In this document: positions 1 through 8,692 of the stretch, one piece after another | How the letters are laid out: each line of letters begins with the position of its first letter | Numbering within the stretch: the stretch's first letter is position 1 | NCBI GenBank assembly: GCA_030148335.1 | Contig: JASBTQ010000026.1 | Coordinates: 1-64,000, forward strand | Direction of reading: 5' to 3' | Source of the DNA: Allomuricauda sp. | Lineage (GTDB): Bacteria; Bacteroidota; Bacteroidia; Flavobacteriales; Flavobacteriaceae | Length of the DNA: 64,000 nt | The notes under the pieces: generated by a model | What the model was told of the DNA's origin: nothing | Database searches by the model: none | What the model saw: the letters and a program-made list of their open reading frames with translations, nothing else | Made by a program: the position numbers and the translations under genes

Positions 1-14
1 TCCAGAAACAAGCA

Positions 15-962
15 ATGCAGATTTCCATTGTAATTCCTTTGCTCAACGAGCACGAATCGCTTAAAGAACTACATGATTGGATTGTACAGGTGATGCAATC
101 CAATCATTTTTTATATGAGATCATCTTTATAGATGATGGCAGTACGGATGGCTCTTGGGACATCATCACCGAACTTTCCCAGCAGAACGAGCACGTTAAG
201 GGCATCCGTTTTTATAAGAACTATGGGAAGTCACAGGCCTTGCATGCGGGGTTCAAAGCGGCCACGGGCGAGGTGGTGATCACCATGGACGCCGACCTTC
301 AGGACAACCCCGAGGAAATTCCCGAAATGTACCGCATGGTGGCCCAAGAAGGTCAGCAAGTAGTATCGGGCTGGAAAAAGATACGGTACGATTCCATCAT
401 CGCCAAGAACATCCCTTCCAAACTCTTCAACTGGGCCGCCCGGAAAACATCTGGTGTGCAACTGCACGATTTCAACTGTGGGCTCAAGGCCTTCAATAGT
501 GATGTGGTGAAGAACATTGAGGTTCACGGGGAAATGCACCGCTACATCCCCGTTCTGGCCAAAAATGCGGGTTTTTCGAAAATTACGGAGAAAGTGGTAC
601 AGCACCAGGCCCGAAAATACGGTTCCACCAAATTTGGGGCAGAGCGTTTCATCAACGGATTTTTGGATTTGATCACCATTTGGTTCGTCTCCAAGTTCGG
701 AAAACGGCCCATGCACCTTTTTGGCGCATTGGGTGTGCTCATGTTCTTTGTGGGCCTTTGTTTCTCCGTCTACTTGGGGGTAGACAAACTCTATGTGAAC
801 AAAACTGGTCGGTTGATTACCCAACGCCCACAGTTTTTTATTGCCCTCACCGCGATGATCATGGGTACGCAATTGTTTTTGGCAGGATTCATCGGGGAGA
901 TCATGGTGCGCTCCAGAAAAAACGACACCCGCTACAATATCTCCGATAAAATTAACCTTTAG
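15..962 (+). CDS. GT2 glycosyltransferase, GtrB/DPM1-like, with two C-terminal membrane helices
   Basis: Family 2 glycosyltransferase of 315 residues, likely transferring a sugar from a nucleotide sugar to a polyprenyl-phosphate carrier at the inner face of the cytoplasmic membrane. The N-terminal GT-A domain has the IVIPLLNE strand (about 5-12), the nucleotide-binding DDGSTDGS (40-47) and the metal-binding MDADLQD (91-97). Two hydrophobic segments (about 234-256 and 273-297) close the protein, as in GtrB and ArnC-like enzymes. The next gene, a hexose-phosphate mutase, could supply the sugar phosphate. The start ATG at 15 gives the family's usual N-terminus. Family assignment is firm; the donor and acceptor cannot be read from sequence. 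Confidence 0.9.
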   Translation: MQISIVIPLLNEHESLKELHDWIVQVMQSNHFLYEIIFIDDGSTDGSWDIITELSQQNEHVKGIRFYKNYGKSQALHAGFKAATGEVVITMDADLQDNPEEIPEMYRMVAQEGQQVVSGWKKIRYDSIIAKNIPSKLFNWAARKTSGVQLHDFNCGLKAFNSDVVKNIEVHGEMHRYIPVLAKNAGFSKITEKVVQHQARKYGSTKFGAERFINGFLDLITIWFVSKFGKRPMHLFGALGVLMFFVGLCFSVYLGVDKLYVNKTGRLITQRPQFFIALTAMIMGTQLFLAGFIGEIMVRSRKNDTRYNISDKINL

Positions 963-1016
963 GCCCTACCCAAACCTATAATCTTTGTATTTTTAAGACA
1001 CATAAACACTATACAA

Positions 1017-2723
1017 ATGGATTCCATTACCGCTACCGCTCAATCTTGGTTGACCGATTTTTTTGATGAAGGAACAAAAAAGGAAATCAGACATCTTATT
1101 GAAAATGATCCCGAAGAACTCAAAGATCGTTTCTACAAAAATCTGGAATTCGGTACAGGCGGGATGCGCGGTGTGATGGGCGTCGGCACCAATCGAATCA
1201 ACAAATATACCCTTGGCAAGAGCACCCAAGGACTCAGCAATTACCTCAAAAGGACCTATACCGACAGTGATATCCGGGTAGCGATCGCCTACGATTGCCG
1301 ACACAATTCCGATACGCTGGCCAAAACAGTGGCGGAAGTGTTCTCCGCCAATGGAATCCGAGTGTATCTGTTCCCCGAACTCCGCACCACTCCAGAGCTT
1401 TCTTTTGCCGTGAGACATCTGAGCTGCCATGCCGGGATTGTATTGACCGCATCACACAACCCACCAGAATATAATGGATACAAGGTATATTGGGCCGATG
1501 GTGGACAGATCGTGCCACCGCAGGATGGAGAAATCATCGCGGAGATCGATTCCCTTTCTTTTGAAGACATCCAATTTGGTTCGAATGCCGATTTAATCCA
1601 TTTGATCGATAAAGATGTGGACGAAGCCTTTTTTGAAGCCTCCGTTGCCAATGGAAACTTTCATGCGAAGGGAAAAGACAACTTTAAGATTGTGTTCACC
1701 TCGCTGCACGGCACCTCCATCACGGCCATACCCGAAGTGTTGAAACGGGCCGGATACCACAATGTCACCATCATTGAGGAGCAAGCAAAACCCGATGGCA
1801 ACTTTCCAACGGTAAAATCGCCCAACCCAGAGGAACCCGAAGCCTTGGCGATGGCCATTGCAAAAGCGGAGGAAATTGGGGCCGACATGGTCGTGGGCAC
1901 TGACCCTGACAGTGACCGTTTGGGTATCGCTGTCCGCAATCTGGAGGGCAAGATAGAACTGCTGAACGGCAACCAGACCATGGTATCGATGACCAAGTTT
2001 TTGCTGGACCAGTACAAGAAAAATGGATTTAAGGGCAACGAGTTCATCGCCACCACCATTGTGTCCACTCCCATGATGGAACAAATGGCCAAAGCCTACG
2101 GTGTGGAATTCAAAACGGCACTGACCGGGTTCAAGTGGATAGGCAAAATGATCAAGGATTTCCCTGCTTCCAAGTTCATTGGAGGTGGCGAGGAAAGTTT
2201 TGGCTACATGGTGGGCGATTTTGTCCGGGACAAGGACGCGGTCACCTCTACCCTATTGGCCTGTGAGATTGCCGCCAACGCCAAGGCGAACGGCAGTTCG
2301 TTTTACAAGGACCTTATCGATTGCTATGTGCAGTTTGGTTTTTACAAGGAAAAATTGATTTCCCTTACCAAAAAAGGGATCAGTGGTGCGGAAGAGATCA
2401 AACAGATGCTCAAGGATTTCAAGGAAAATCCAGTGGCCTCCGTGCAAGGCTCCAAGCTGCTTTGGGTCGAGGACTACAACACCTCCATGGCCAAAAATGT
2501 GCAGACCGGCGAGGAACGAACCATCCACCTACCCAAATCCAATGTGCTGATTTACGAGACCGAAGATGGCACCCGGATCGCGGCCAGACCCAGCGGAACG
2601 GAACCCAAGGTGAAGTTCTATATCAGCACCAATGCAAAATTGGACAAGGCGGAGGATTATAAATCCGTAAATTCGCAGTTGGAAACCAAGATAGAAGGTA
2701 TCCTATCCGAGCTGAATCTGTAA
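1017..2723 (+). CDS. phosphoglucomutase/phosphomannomutase (alpha-D-phosphohexomutase family)
   Basis: Cytosolic phospho-sugar mutase of 568 residues that interconverts hexose 1- and 6-phosphates through a phosphoserine enzyme. Visible family marks are the active-site serine in TASHNPP (S146), the metal-binding loop DPDSDR (296-301), the sugar-binding GGGEESFGY, and the phosphate-binding RPSGTEPK near the C-terminus. The length matches the long PGM2-like branch common in Bacteroidota rather than the about 460-residue AlgC type. It ends 4 bp before the ABC exporter, so the two are probably cotranscribed. Substrate preference (glucose or mannose) is not decided by sequence alone. Confidence 0.93.
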   Translation: MDSITATAQSWLTDFFDEGTKKEIRHLIENDPEELKDRFYKNLEFGTGGMRGVMGVGTNRINKYTLGKSTQGLSNYLKRTYTDSDIRVAIAYDCRHNSDTLAKTVAEVFSANGIRVYLFPELRTTPELSFAVRHLSCHAGIVLTASHNPPEYNGYKVYWADGGQIVPPQDGEIIAEIDSLSFEDIQFGSNADLIHLIDKDVDEAFFEASVANGNFHAKGKDNFKIVFTSLHGTSITAIPEVLKRAGYHNVTIIEEQAKPDGNFPTVKSPNPEEPEALAMAIAKAEEIGADMVVGTDPDSDRLGIAVRNLEGKIELLNGNQTMVSMTKFLLDQYKKNGFKGNEFIATTIVSTPMMEQMAKAYGVEFKTALTGFKWIGKMIKDFPASKFIGGGEESFGYMVGDFVRDKDAVTSTLLACEIAANAKANGSSFYKDLIDCYVQFGFYKEKLISLTKKGISGAEEIKQMLKDFKENPVASVQGSKLLWVEDYNTSMAKNVQTGEERTIHLPKSNVLIYETEDGTRIAARPSGTEPKVKFYISTNAKLDKAEDYKSVNSQLETKIEGILSELNL

Positions 2724-2727
2724 GTGA

Positions 2728-4554
2728 ATGAACTACTTTAAAAAGATCCTCCGTTTTGCGGGACCTTACCGTAAATACGGTTATTTGAACATATTCTTCA
2801 ATGTCCTTTACGCCCTTTTCAGTGCGCTTTCCTACGCTGCACTGATTCCCATGCTGAACGTGCTCTTTGATAAGACCAAACAGATCAACGAGGCACCAAA
2901 ATTTGAAGGGATTGGCAAACTCAAAGATTATTTTGAAGGATACATGAATTACCAGGTGACCCAGTTTTCTGGTGAGGATCCCATGAAAGGGCTATTACTG
3001 GCCGTAGGATTGATATTGACCCTCTTTTTTTTCAAAAATGTCTTCAACTATCTGGCCATGTATTACATCACCTTTTTGCGTAATGGTGTCCTTAAGGACA
3101 TACGGAATAAGATGTATGAGAAAATCGTGGACCTCCCCATTTCCTATTTTTCGGAAAAACGAAAAGGCGATGTCATAGCCCGGATCACCTCGGATGTATT
3201 GGAGATCCAACATTCCTTTCTGTCCATTTTGGAATTGATCGTACGTGAACCGCTCACCATTCTGTTCACCATAATCGTAATGTTCCTCATCAGTGTGAAG
3301 CTGACCATTTTTGTGTTCATTTTTATTCCCATTGCGGGAATGTTGATTTCAAGGATCGGGAAATCGCTCAAGCGAAAATCGGACAAGGTCCAAAAAGAAC
3401 AGGGCGAATTCCTGTCCATTGTGGAAGAAACTTTGGGAGGCTTGCGGGTGATCAAGGCTTTCAATTCGGAATCCAAGTTTTACAATACCTTCAAAAATTC
3501 AACAACCCGCTTCTTCAAGTTTTCCAATTCGCTGTTGAACCGTCAAAACCTGTCATCCCCCATCAGTGAATTCCTTGGGATTGTGGTTTTTGGCGTGCTC
3601 CTTTGGTATGGCGGACGCATGGTACTGGTAGAGAATGATTTGGACCCGGCATCCTTCATTACCTATATGGGACTTGCCTTTAACATCCTTACCCCGGCCA
3701 AGGCCATCAGCAAGGCTTCATATGGGGTAAAGAAAGGCAATGCAGCAGCAGAACGTGTGTTGGAGGTTTTGGAATCCGAAAACCCCATCAAGGACATGGA
3801 AGGGGCTTTGGAAAAGACAGATTTCAGTTCGGGCATCGAATTCAAGGACACTTCTTTCAAATATGAGGAAGATTATGTCCTGAAAAACTTCAACCTAAAG
3901 GTTGAAAAAGGGCAGACCGTTGCTTTGGTGGGCCAATCCGGAAGCGGAAAGAGCACCGTAGCCAACCTGATCACCCGTTTCTACGATGTGAACAAAGGGG
4001 AAATCGCCATAGACGGGACCAACATCAAGAACATTACCAAAAAATCCCTTCGGGGCATGATGGGATTGGTGACCCAGGATTCCATCCTTTTCAATGATTC
4101 CGTGAAGAACAACATTGCCTTGGGCAAGGAAAATGCGACCATGGCCGAGATCATTGAAGCAGCAAAAGTTGCCAATGCGCACGATTTCATCATGGAACTG
4201 CCCCACGGCTACGATACCAATATCGGGGACGGCGGGAACAAGCTGAGCGGCGGTCAAAAACAACGCCTTTCCATTGCGCGCGCCGTGCTCAAGAACCCTC
4301 CCATCATGATCTTGGACGAGGCCACATCGGCCCTCGACACCGAAAGCGAGCGATTGGTGCAGGATGCCCTTGAAAAAATGATGCAAAACCGAACTTCCAT
4401 CGTGATTGCCCACCGTTTGTCCACCATCCAGAATGCAGATTCCATTGTGGTGATGGGCAAGGGCGAAATCTTGGAAGAAGGCACCCACGATGAACTGATG
4501 CAGTCTGCAAAAAATTACAAGAAATTGGTAGAGATGCAGTCGTTCACTTCTTGA
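2728..4554 (+). CDS. ABC transporter, fused permease/ATPase (MsbA-like lipid or drug exporter)
   Basis: Half-transporter of 608 residues with an N-terminal six-helix membrane domain (about 1-330) and a C-terminal ATPase. The ATPase shows Walker A GQSGSGKST (near 402), the signature LSGGQKQR (near 506), Walker B IMILDEATSALD (near 527) and the switch histidine in IVIAHRLST (near 560). It would work as a homodimer exporting a lipid or amphipathic compound. Neighbouring glycosyltransferase and mutase genes agree with an envelope-lipid role, as for MsbA, but multidrug export cannot be excluded. Directly downstream is a 150-bp gap that carries a heptamer array. Confidence 0.9.
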   Translation: MNYFKKILRFAGPYRKYGYLNIFFNVLYALFSALSYAALIPMLNVLFDKTKQINEAPKFEGIGKLKDYFEGYMNYQVTQFSGEDPMKGLLLAVGLILTLFFFKNVFNYLAMYYITFLRNGVLKDIRNKMYEKIVDLPISYFSEKRKGDVIARITSDVLEIQHSFLSILELIVREPLTILFTIIVMFLISVKLTIFVFIFIPIAGMLISRIGKSLKRKSDKVQKEQGEFLSIVEETLGGLRVIKAFNSESKFYNTFKNSTTRFFKFSNSLLNRQNLSSPISEFLGIVVFGVLLWYGGRMVLVENDLDPASFITYMGLAFNILTPAKAISKASYGVKKGNAAAERVLEVLESENPIKDMEGALEKTDFSSGIEFKDTSFKYEEDYVLKNFNLKVEKGQTVALVGQSGSGKSTVANLITRFYDVNKGEIAIDGTNIKNITKKSLRGMMGLVTQDSILFNDSVKNNIALGKENATMAEIIEAAKVANAHDFIMELPHGYDTNIGDGGNKLSGGQKQRLSIARAVLKNPPIMILDEATSALDTESERLVQDALEKMMQNRTSIVIAHRLSTIQNADSIVVMGKGEILEEGTHDELMQSAKNYKKLVEMQSFTS

Positions 4555-4599
4555 TTGGAGTTTAGGTAGGCAGTTTCCCTTTTTCCTAAAAAAAACCAC

Positions 4600-4655
4600 A
4601 TTGGTAATTGTTTATTGTCAATTGTTCATTGATTATTGAACATTGGCCATTGAAA
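4600..4655. repeat. degenerate heptamer array (ATTGNNN)x8
   Basis: Eight consecutive 7-bp units each begin with ATTG: ATTGGTA, ATTGTTT, ATTGTCA, ATTGTTC, ATTGATT, ATTGAAC, ATTGGCC, ATTGAAA. Phase is kept without a single slip over 56 bp while the last three bases vary freely. Units 4 to 6 can form a short hairpin (GTTCA with TGAAC). The array lies in the gap between the ABC exporter and the ECF sigma gene. Confidence 0.85.
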
Positions 4656-4705
4656 AATTAAACCATTTCCCCTTACCTTAGTCATAGCATCAAATCGTAC
4701 GACCA

Positions 4706-5248
4706 TTGATCGCTGAGGAAATCCTAGTACAAGAACTCAAGAGCAAGGAAAGCCAGGCAAAGGCCTTTGAGGTGTTGGTGAACACCTACAAGGAACGCCT
4801 TTATTGGCACATACGGCGGATTGTCCTTGACCATGACGATGCGGACGATGTGTTGCAGAACACTTTTATAAAAGTGTACCGGAACATCGATGGGTTCAAG
4901 GGTGACAGCAAACTGTACTCCTGGATGTACCGCATCGCCACCAACGAGTCGTTGACCTTTTTGAAGCAGAAATCAAAAAAAATGGGCATTGGCAATCAGG
5001 AACTCAAGGAACGCATGGTAGAAAACCTTCAGGCCGACGTCTATTTTGAGGGCGATGAGATCCAGTTAAAGCTCCAAAGTGCATTGGCCACCCTTCCGGA
5101 TAAGCAAAAACTGGTCTTTACCATGAAATATTTTCAGGAAATGAAATATGAGGACATTTCCGAGGTATTGGAAACCTCGGTCGGGGCCTTGAAGGCATCC
5201 TATCATTTGGCCGCAAAGAAAATTGAGGCGTATCTTAAAGCAGATTAA
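4706..5248 (+). CDS. RNA polymerase ECF sigma factor (sigma-70 family)
   Basis: ECF sigma factor of 180 residues with region 2 (about 23-95, including DADDVLQNTFIKVYRNI for core binding and -10 recognition) and region 4 (about 120-178, helix-turn-helix at YEDISEVLETSVGALKASYH). The start is a TTG at 4706; no in-frame ATG leaves region 2 intact, so the TTG start is favoured. The next two genes are an anti-sigma candidate and a periplasmic Spy-like sensor, which together make a complete envelope-signalling unit. Target promoters are unknown. Confidence 0.9.
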   Translation: MIAEEILVQELKSKESQAKAFEVLVNTYKERLYWHIRRIVLDHDDADDVLQNTFIKVYRNIDGFKGDSKLYSWMYRIATNESLTFLKQKSKKMGIGNQELKERMVENLQADVYFEGDEIQLKLQSALATLPDKQKLVFTMKYFQEMKYEDISEVLETSVGALKASYHLAAKKIEAYLKAD

Positions 5249-5281
5249 ACCTTTGGCACAAATCGAAGTCAAAAAAACACC

Positions 5282-5812
5282 ATGAAAAAGAACAACGAAA
5301 ATAAGTTCAATACCCCAGAAGGTTACTTTGAGAGTTTCCATGACCGCTTGATGGACCGGATCCAAAAGGAAGAAAGTGGTATTGAATTTGGGATTCCCAA
5401 AACCGATGGTTTTACCGTGCCGGAAAATTATTTCGAGGAGGTCGTTCCCACAATTCTCTCTAAAACCACTGCGGAAGGCGGGAAGGTCATCCCACTGGGC
5501 AGCCGTCGGAATTTTTATTACGCAGCGGCAGCGATTGCGGCCATTTTTCTGTTGGTTTTCGGTATCAACTGGAAAACAGAAACCACTCCTTTGGGTTTTG
5601 ATGATTTGGCCAGTGCCGAGATAGATGCTTATTTTGAAAATCACGACATTGGGCTCAGTTCCTATGAAATTGCCGAGGCCATTCCTTTGGGAGACATCCA
5701 GTTGAACGATGTGCTGACCGAGGACCTGACCAACGATATCCTTTGGGAATACTTGGAGGATAATGTAGAAGATATTGAGGATTTACATTTAGAAAATGAA
5801 GAACATGAATAG
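5282..5812 (+). CDS. single-pass membrane protein, probable anti-sigma factor
   Basis: Protein of 176 residues with a cytoplasmic N-terminal half, one membrane helix (about 79-96) and an acidic extracytoplasmic tail. The N-terminal half carries the same motif twice, TPEGYFE (11-17) and VPENYFE (46-52), a pattern often seen in Bacteroidota anti-sigma proteins beside ECF factors. I see no zinc-binding HxxxCxxC, so it is not a ZAS-type anti-sigma. It starts 33 bp after the sigma gene and overlaps the next gene by 17 bp, pointing to one operon. The anti-sigma role is inferred from topology and position. Confidence 0.72.
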   Translation: MKKNNENKFNTPEGYFESFHDRLMDRIQKEESGIEFGIPKTDGFTVPENYFEEVVPTILSKTTAEGGKVIPLGSRRNFYYAAAAIAAIFLLVFGINWKTETTPLGFDDLASAEIDAYFENHDIGLSSYEIAEAIPLGDIQLNDVLTEDLTNDILWEYLEDNVEDIEDLHLENEEHE

Positions 5813-6245
5813 AAGAGCACTTGTATTGTTTACCCTGATCTTGACGGTCTTTGGGCTACAGGCACAAGGTCAGGCAAGGGACCGCATCAAGACCCTGAAA
5901 GTGGCGTTCATTACCGAAAAGGTAGGACTTACGAGCGAAGAGGCCCAGGTTTTCTGGCCCATATACAACCAGCATGAAGAGGCCCAGGAGACCATCCGCA
6001 GAAAAGAACGCATGGAACTAAGGTCCCAGATATCCTCGGCAGAAGGCTTGTCCGAAAGCGAATCCGAAGCCCTGTTGGGCAAAATGCTTGCCCTCCAAAA
6101 CGAGAGGCACCGCGAAGAACAGGATTTCATGGCAAACATCCGAAAGGTGATCCCAGCCAAAAAGGCACTCTTGCTGATCAAGGCCGAGGAAGATTTCAAA
6201 AGGCAGTTGTTGCAACAGTACCGTAAGCGAAAAGGCGGTGGATAA
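5796..6245 (+). CDS. Spy/CpxP-like periplasmic sensor, third gene of the ECF operon
   Basis: Secreted protein of 149 residues with a signal peptide (about 1-24, ending LQAQ) followed by a helical, highly charged region. The segment GLTSEEAQVFWPIYNQ resembles the LTxxQ-type motif of Spy/CpxP proteins, and the rest is predicted alpha-helical (ERMELRSQI, EEDFKRQLLQQYRKR). Proteins like this beside ECF pairs are thought to sense the periplasm and act on the membrane anti-sigma, as CnrX does for CnrY/CnrH. A start at 5805 (MNRRAL) is an alternative. What it senses is not visible. Confidence 0.75.
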   Translation: MKNMNRRALVLFTLILTVFGLQAQGQARDRIKTLKVAFITEKVGLTSEEAQVFWPIYNQHEEAQETIRRKERMELRSQISSAEGLSESESEALLGKMLALQNERHREEQDFMANIRKVIPAKKALLLIKAEEDFKRQLLQQYRKRKGGG

Positions 6246-6261
6246 CGAACAACTACATCAA

Positions 6262-7293
6262 TTAATTGAACTCCAATTTGGCGATGCGCTTGCTGCCTGC
6301 GGCATAGGCGATGGAATCATTCAAAAAGCGCAGGGTAAAGAACGGTTCTTCACTCAGTTCCTTCCAGTTTTCACCACCATCACCCGAATAGGAAATGCCC
6401 GTAAACCCAATGGCGACAAGCCCCTTCCCTTGGGAGTTGGGTACAAATTGCACACAACTTTTATAATCCGGTTCCTTTCCATCGGCAATCAGGTTCCATG
6501 TTTTTCCACCGTCAACGGTTATGATCTTGTTCTTTTGGTTGGACTCCGGTGAAGTATAATCCCCCCCAATGGCAAAACCTAAGTTCTCATCATAAAAATC
6601 CATGGAATAGATGCCCTGGGTGGGTTCTTCGTGAATGATGGGCGTCTGTTGGATTTCCCAGGTGGCCCCTTTATCCGACGAGTAATAGATCCTGCCTTCA
6701 GTGGTCCCGATCCAAACCTTGTTCCCGGCCATGGCTATGTTGCTATTGCTGGCCGCAAAGGCCCCCTCACCTTCTATACCTTTTGGCAAACTGGCACAAG
6801 GCACTTTACTCCATGTCTGTCCGCCATCTTTGGTAAGGATGATGGAAAGGCAGCCATCTACCGTATCGCCTACCGCGATACCAAAGGTATCGTCCCAAAA
6901 GGCCATGGCGTCATAGAACACCCCTTCCCCTTCTTCTTGGTACACCAATTCCATTTTTCCACCACTTCCGGTCTTGTACAACAAGGCAGGACTTTCTATG
7001 GACAGCATGAAAAAATCGTTGGTGGTCTTGCCCACGGCCCTGAAACTGGGCGTCAACGAATCGTAGGTCTGCACATTGGCCCGCACTTTGTGCGTAGTGA
7101 CATCCACCGTTCCGTACATTCCATTGCTCCCGGCAAAGGCCAATGTTCTACCGTCCAAAAACGTGATGGCGCGGATGCTCACCGAATCTTCATAAACGGG
7201 TGTTACGGTCACCGATTGGAACGGTTGGTACTTTTGTTCTTCGGCACAAGAGGCCAAAACCAAGACCATCAAAAGAAAAATGGAAATCCTCAT
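6262..7293 (-). CDS. exported BNR/Ycf48-like beta-propeller lipoprotein
   Basis: Lipoprotein of 343 residues; the start at 7293 gives MRISIFLLMVLVLASC with a lipobox cysteine, so a longer upstream in-frame start is not used. The body has repeated Asp-box-like motifs typical of BNR/sialidase-type propellers: SKDGGQTW-like ILTKDGGQTWSKV, YYSSDKGATWEI, ITVDGGKTWNLI and YSGDGGENWKEL, about one per blade. The fold matches Ycf48/photosystem-II-assembly-like proteins annotated as oxidoreductases in Bacteroidota, but no catalytic site is seen. It is convergent with the ECF operon, 16 bp apart. Function unknown. Confidence 0.8.
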   Translation of the reverse strand: MRISIFLLMVLVLASCAEEQKYQPFQSVTVTPVYEDSVSIRAITFLDGRTLAFAGSNGMYGTVDVTTHKVRANVQTYDSLTPSFRAVGKTTNDFFMLSIESPALLYKTGSGGKMELVYQEEGEGVFYDAMAFWDDTFGIAVGDTVDGCLSIILTKDGGQTWSKVPCASLPKGIEGEGAFAASNSNIAMAGNKVWIGTTEGRIYYSSDKGATWEIQQTPIIHEEPTQGIYSMDFYDENLGFAIGGDYTSPESNQKNKIITVDGGKTWNLIADGKEPDYKSCVQFVPNSQGKGLVAIGFTGISYSGDGGENWKELSEEPFFTLRFLNDSIAYAAGSKRIAKLEFN

Positions 7294-7352
7294 TACATTT
7301 ATTTTCTTCAAAAGTAAGGAGAAATGGTACCTTTGCAACCTTATTTTGTATC

Positions 7353-8564
7353 ATGCGATTGCACCGGAACCTAGTTTTTGCCGTAATAGATGCCTTGAAG
7401 CAGATTTTCAACGATGGGGAATATGCCGATAAGGTGATAGAAAAAGTACTTCGATACGATAAACGTTGGGGTGCCCGCGATCGTGCTTTTATTGCCGAGA
7501 CCACTTACGACATTGTGCGTTGGAAGCGCCTCTACACCGAGATAGCCGAAGCGCATGAACCCTATAGCCGTCAGCATTTGTTCCGCCTTTTTGCGGTCTG
7601 GTGCGTGCTGAAAGGCATTTCGTTGCCCGATTGGAAACAATTGGAAGAAACTCCGGAGCGAAGGATCAAAGGGAGGTTTGACGAACTGTCCAAGATCCGA
7701 AAGTTTCGGGAATCCGTTCCCGATTGGATGGACGAACTCGGTGAGAAATCCCTGGGCAACAAGCTCTGGACCAAGGAAATTGCCGCACTCAATCAACAAG
7801 CGGATGTTATTCTGAGGGTAAACACACTCAAGATCACCAAACCGCAGCTCAAACTATTTTTGGCCAAAGAGGATATCGAAACTGTGGATATCGACGGGTA
7901 TCCAGATGCCTTGAAGTTGAAGGAGCGCAAGAACGTGTTCACTACGGAAGCCTTCAAGGATGGCCTTTTTGAAGTGCAGGATGCCTCATCGCAATTGGTC
8001 GCCCCTTATTTGGAAGTGCAGCCTGGGCAACGCGTGGTGGACGCCTGTGCAGGTGCAGGCGGCAAGACCTTGCATTTGGCATCACTCATGCAGAACAAGG
8101 GCCAACTCATCGCCCTCGACATTTATGAGAGTAAGTTGAAAAAACTTAAAGTCAGGGCCAGACGGAACGGAATCCATAATTTCGAGACGCGACCCATAGA
8201 CTCCACCAAGGTCATCAAAAAACTGCACAACAGTGCCGACCGATTGCTGTTGGACGCTCCCTGCTCCGGCTTGGGTGTCATCAAAAGAAACCCTGATTCC
8301 AAATGGAAGCTGGAGCCCGAGTTCATCGATAGGATCATGGGCGTGCAACAGGACATCCTCCAGAACTACAGCAAAATGGTGAAGAAAGGGGGACAGATGG
8401 TCTATGCCACTTGTTCCATTCTTCCCCAAGAGAACACCGAACAGGTCAAAAAGTTCCTGGAATCGGAAAACGGCAAGGAATTCGAATTGGTAAGAGAGCA
8501 GAACGTTTATGCCTCCGAAACCGGTTTTGACGGTTTTTATATGGCATTGATGAAAAGGAATTAA
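7353..8564 (+). CDS. RsmB/NOP-family rRNA (cytosine-C5) methyltransferase
   Basis: SAM-dependent RNA m5C methyltransferase of 403 residues. It shows the SAM-binding DACAGAGGKT (near 230), motif IV DAPCSGLG with the proton-removing or release cysteine C304, and motif VI YATCS with the second cysteine C354. This two-cysteine arrangement is diagnostic for the RsmB/NOP2 family. The N-terminal about 140 residues resemble the NusB-like RNA-binding part of RsmB. The start at 7353 (MRLHRNLVF) is chosen over in-frame codons further up because those run over the divergent lipoprotein gene. The target is likely 16S rRNA, though the exact base is not decided here. Confidence 0.88.
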   Translation: MRLHRNLVFAVIDALKQIFNDGEYADKVIEKVLRYDKRWGARDRAFIAETTYDIVRWKRLYTEIAEAHEPYSRQHLFRLFAVWCVLKGISLPDWKQLEETPERRIKGRFDELSKIRKFRESVPDWMDELGEKSLGNKLWTKEIAALNQQADVILRVNTLKITKPQLKLFLAKEDIETVDIDGYPDALKLKERKNVFTTEAFKDGLFEVQDASSQLVAPYLEVQPGQRVVDACAGAGGKTLHLASLMQNKGQLIALDIYESKLKKLKVRARRNGIHNFETRPIDSTKVIKKLHNSADRLLLDAPCSGLGVIKRNPDSKWKLEPEFIDRIMGVQQDILQNYSKMVKKGGQMVYATCSILPQENTEQVKKFLESENGKEFELVREQNVYASETGFDGFYMALMKRN

Positions 8565-8692
8565 TTCTTCCAAGAGCCTTTTACACCCCTCCATAAATTT
8601 CGACTACAACAATCGTAGATTAGGCTACATATATCCCTTCGTTTCAGGGCAACTTTGCTGTGTCAATTCTTAACAATCAAAATTCTACAAAA

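Noticed and set aside
231..872. 213-codon open frame on the minus strand
   Set aside because: Antisense to the glycosyltransferase with intact motifs; composition is rich in His and Phe as usual for shadow frames.
8660..8692. Upstream GTG start for the SDR
   Set aside because: Adds residues not seen in the family; ATG 8693 starts directly before the Rossmann strand.
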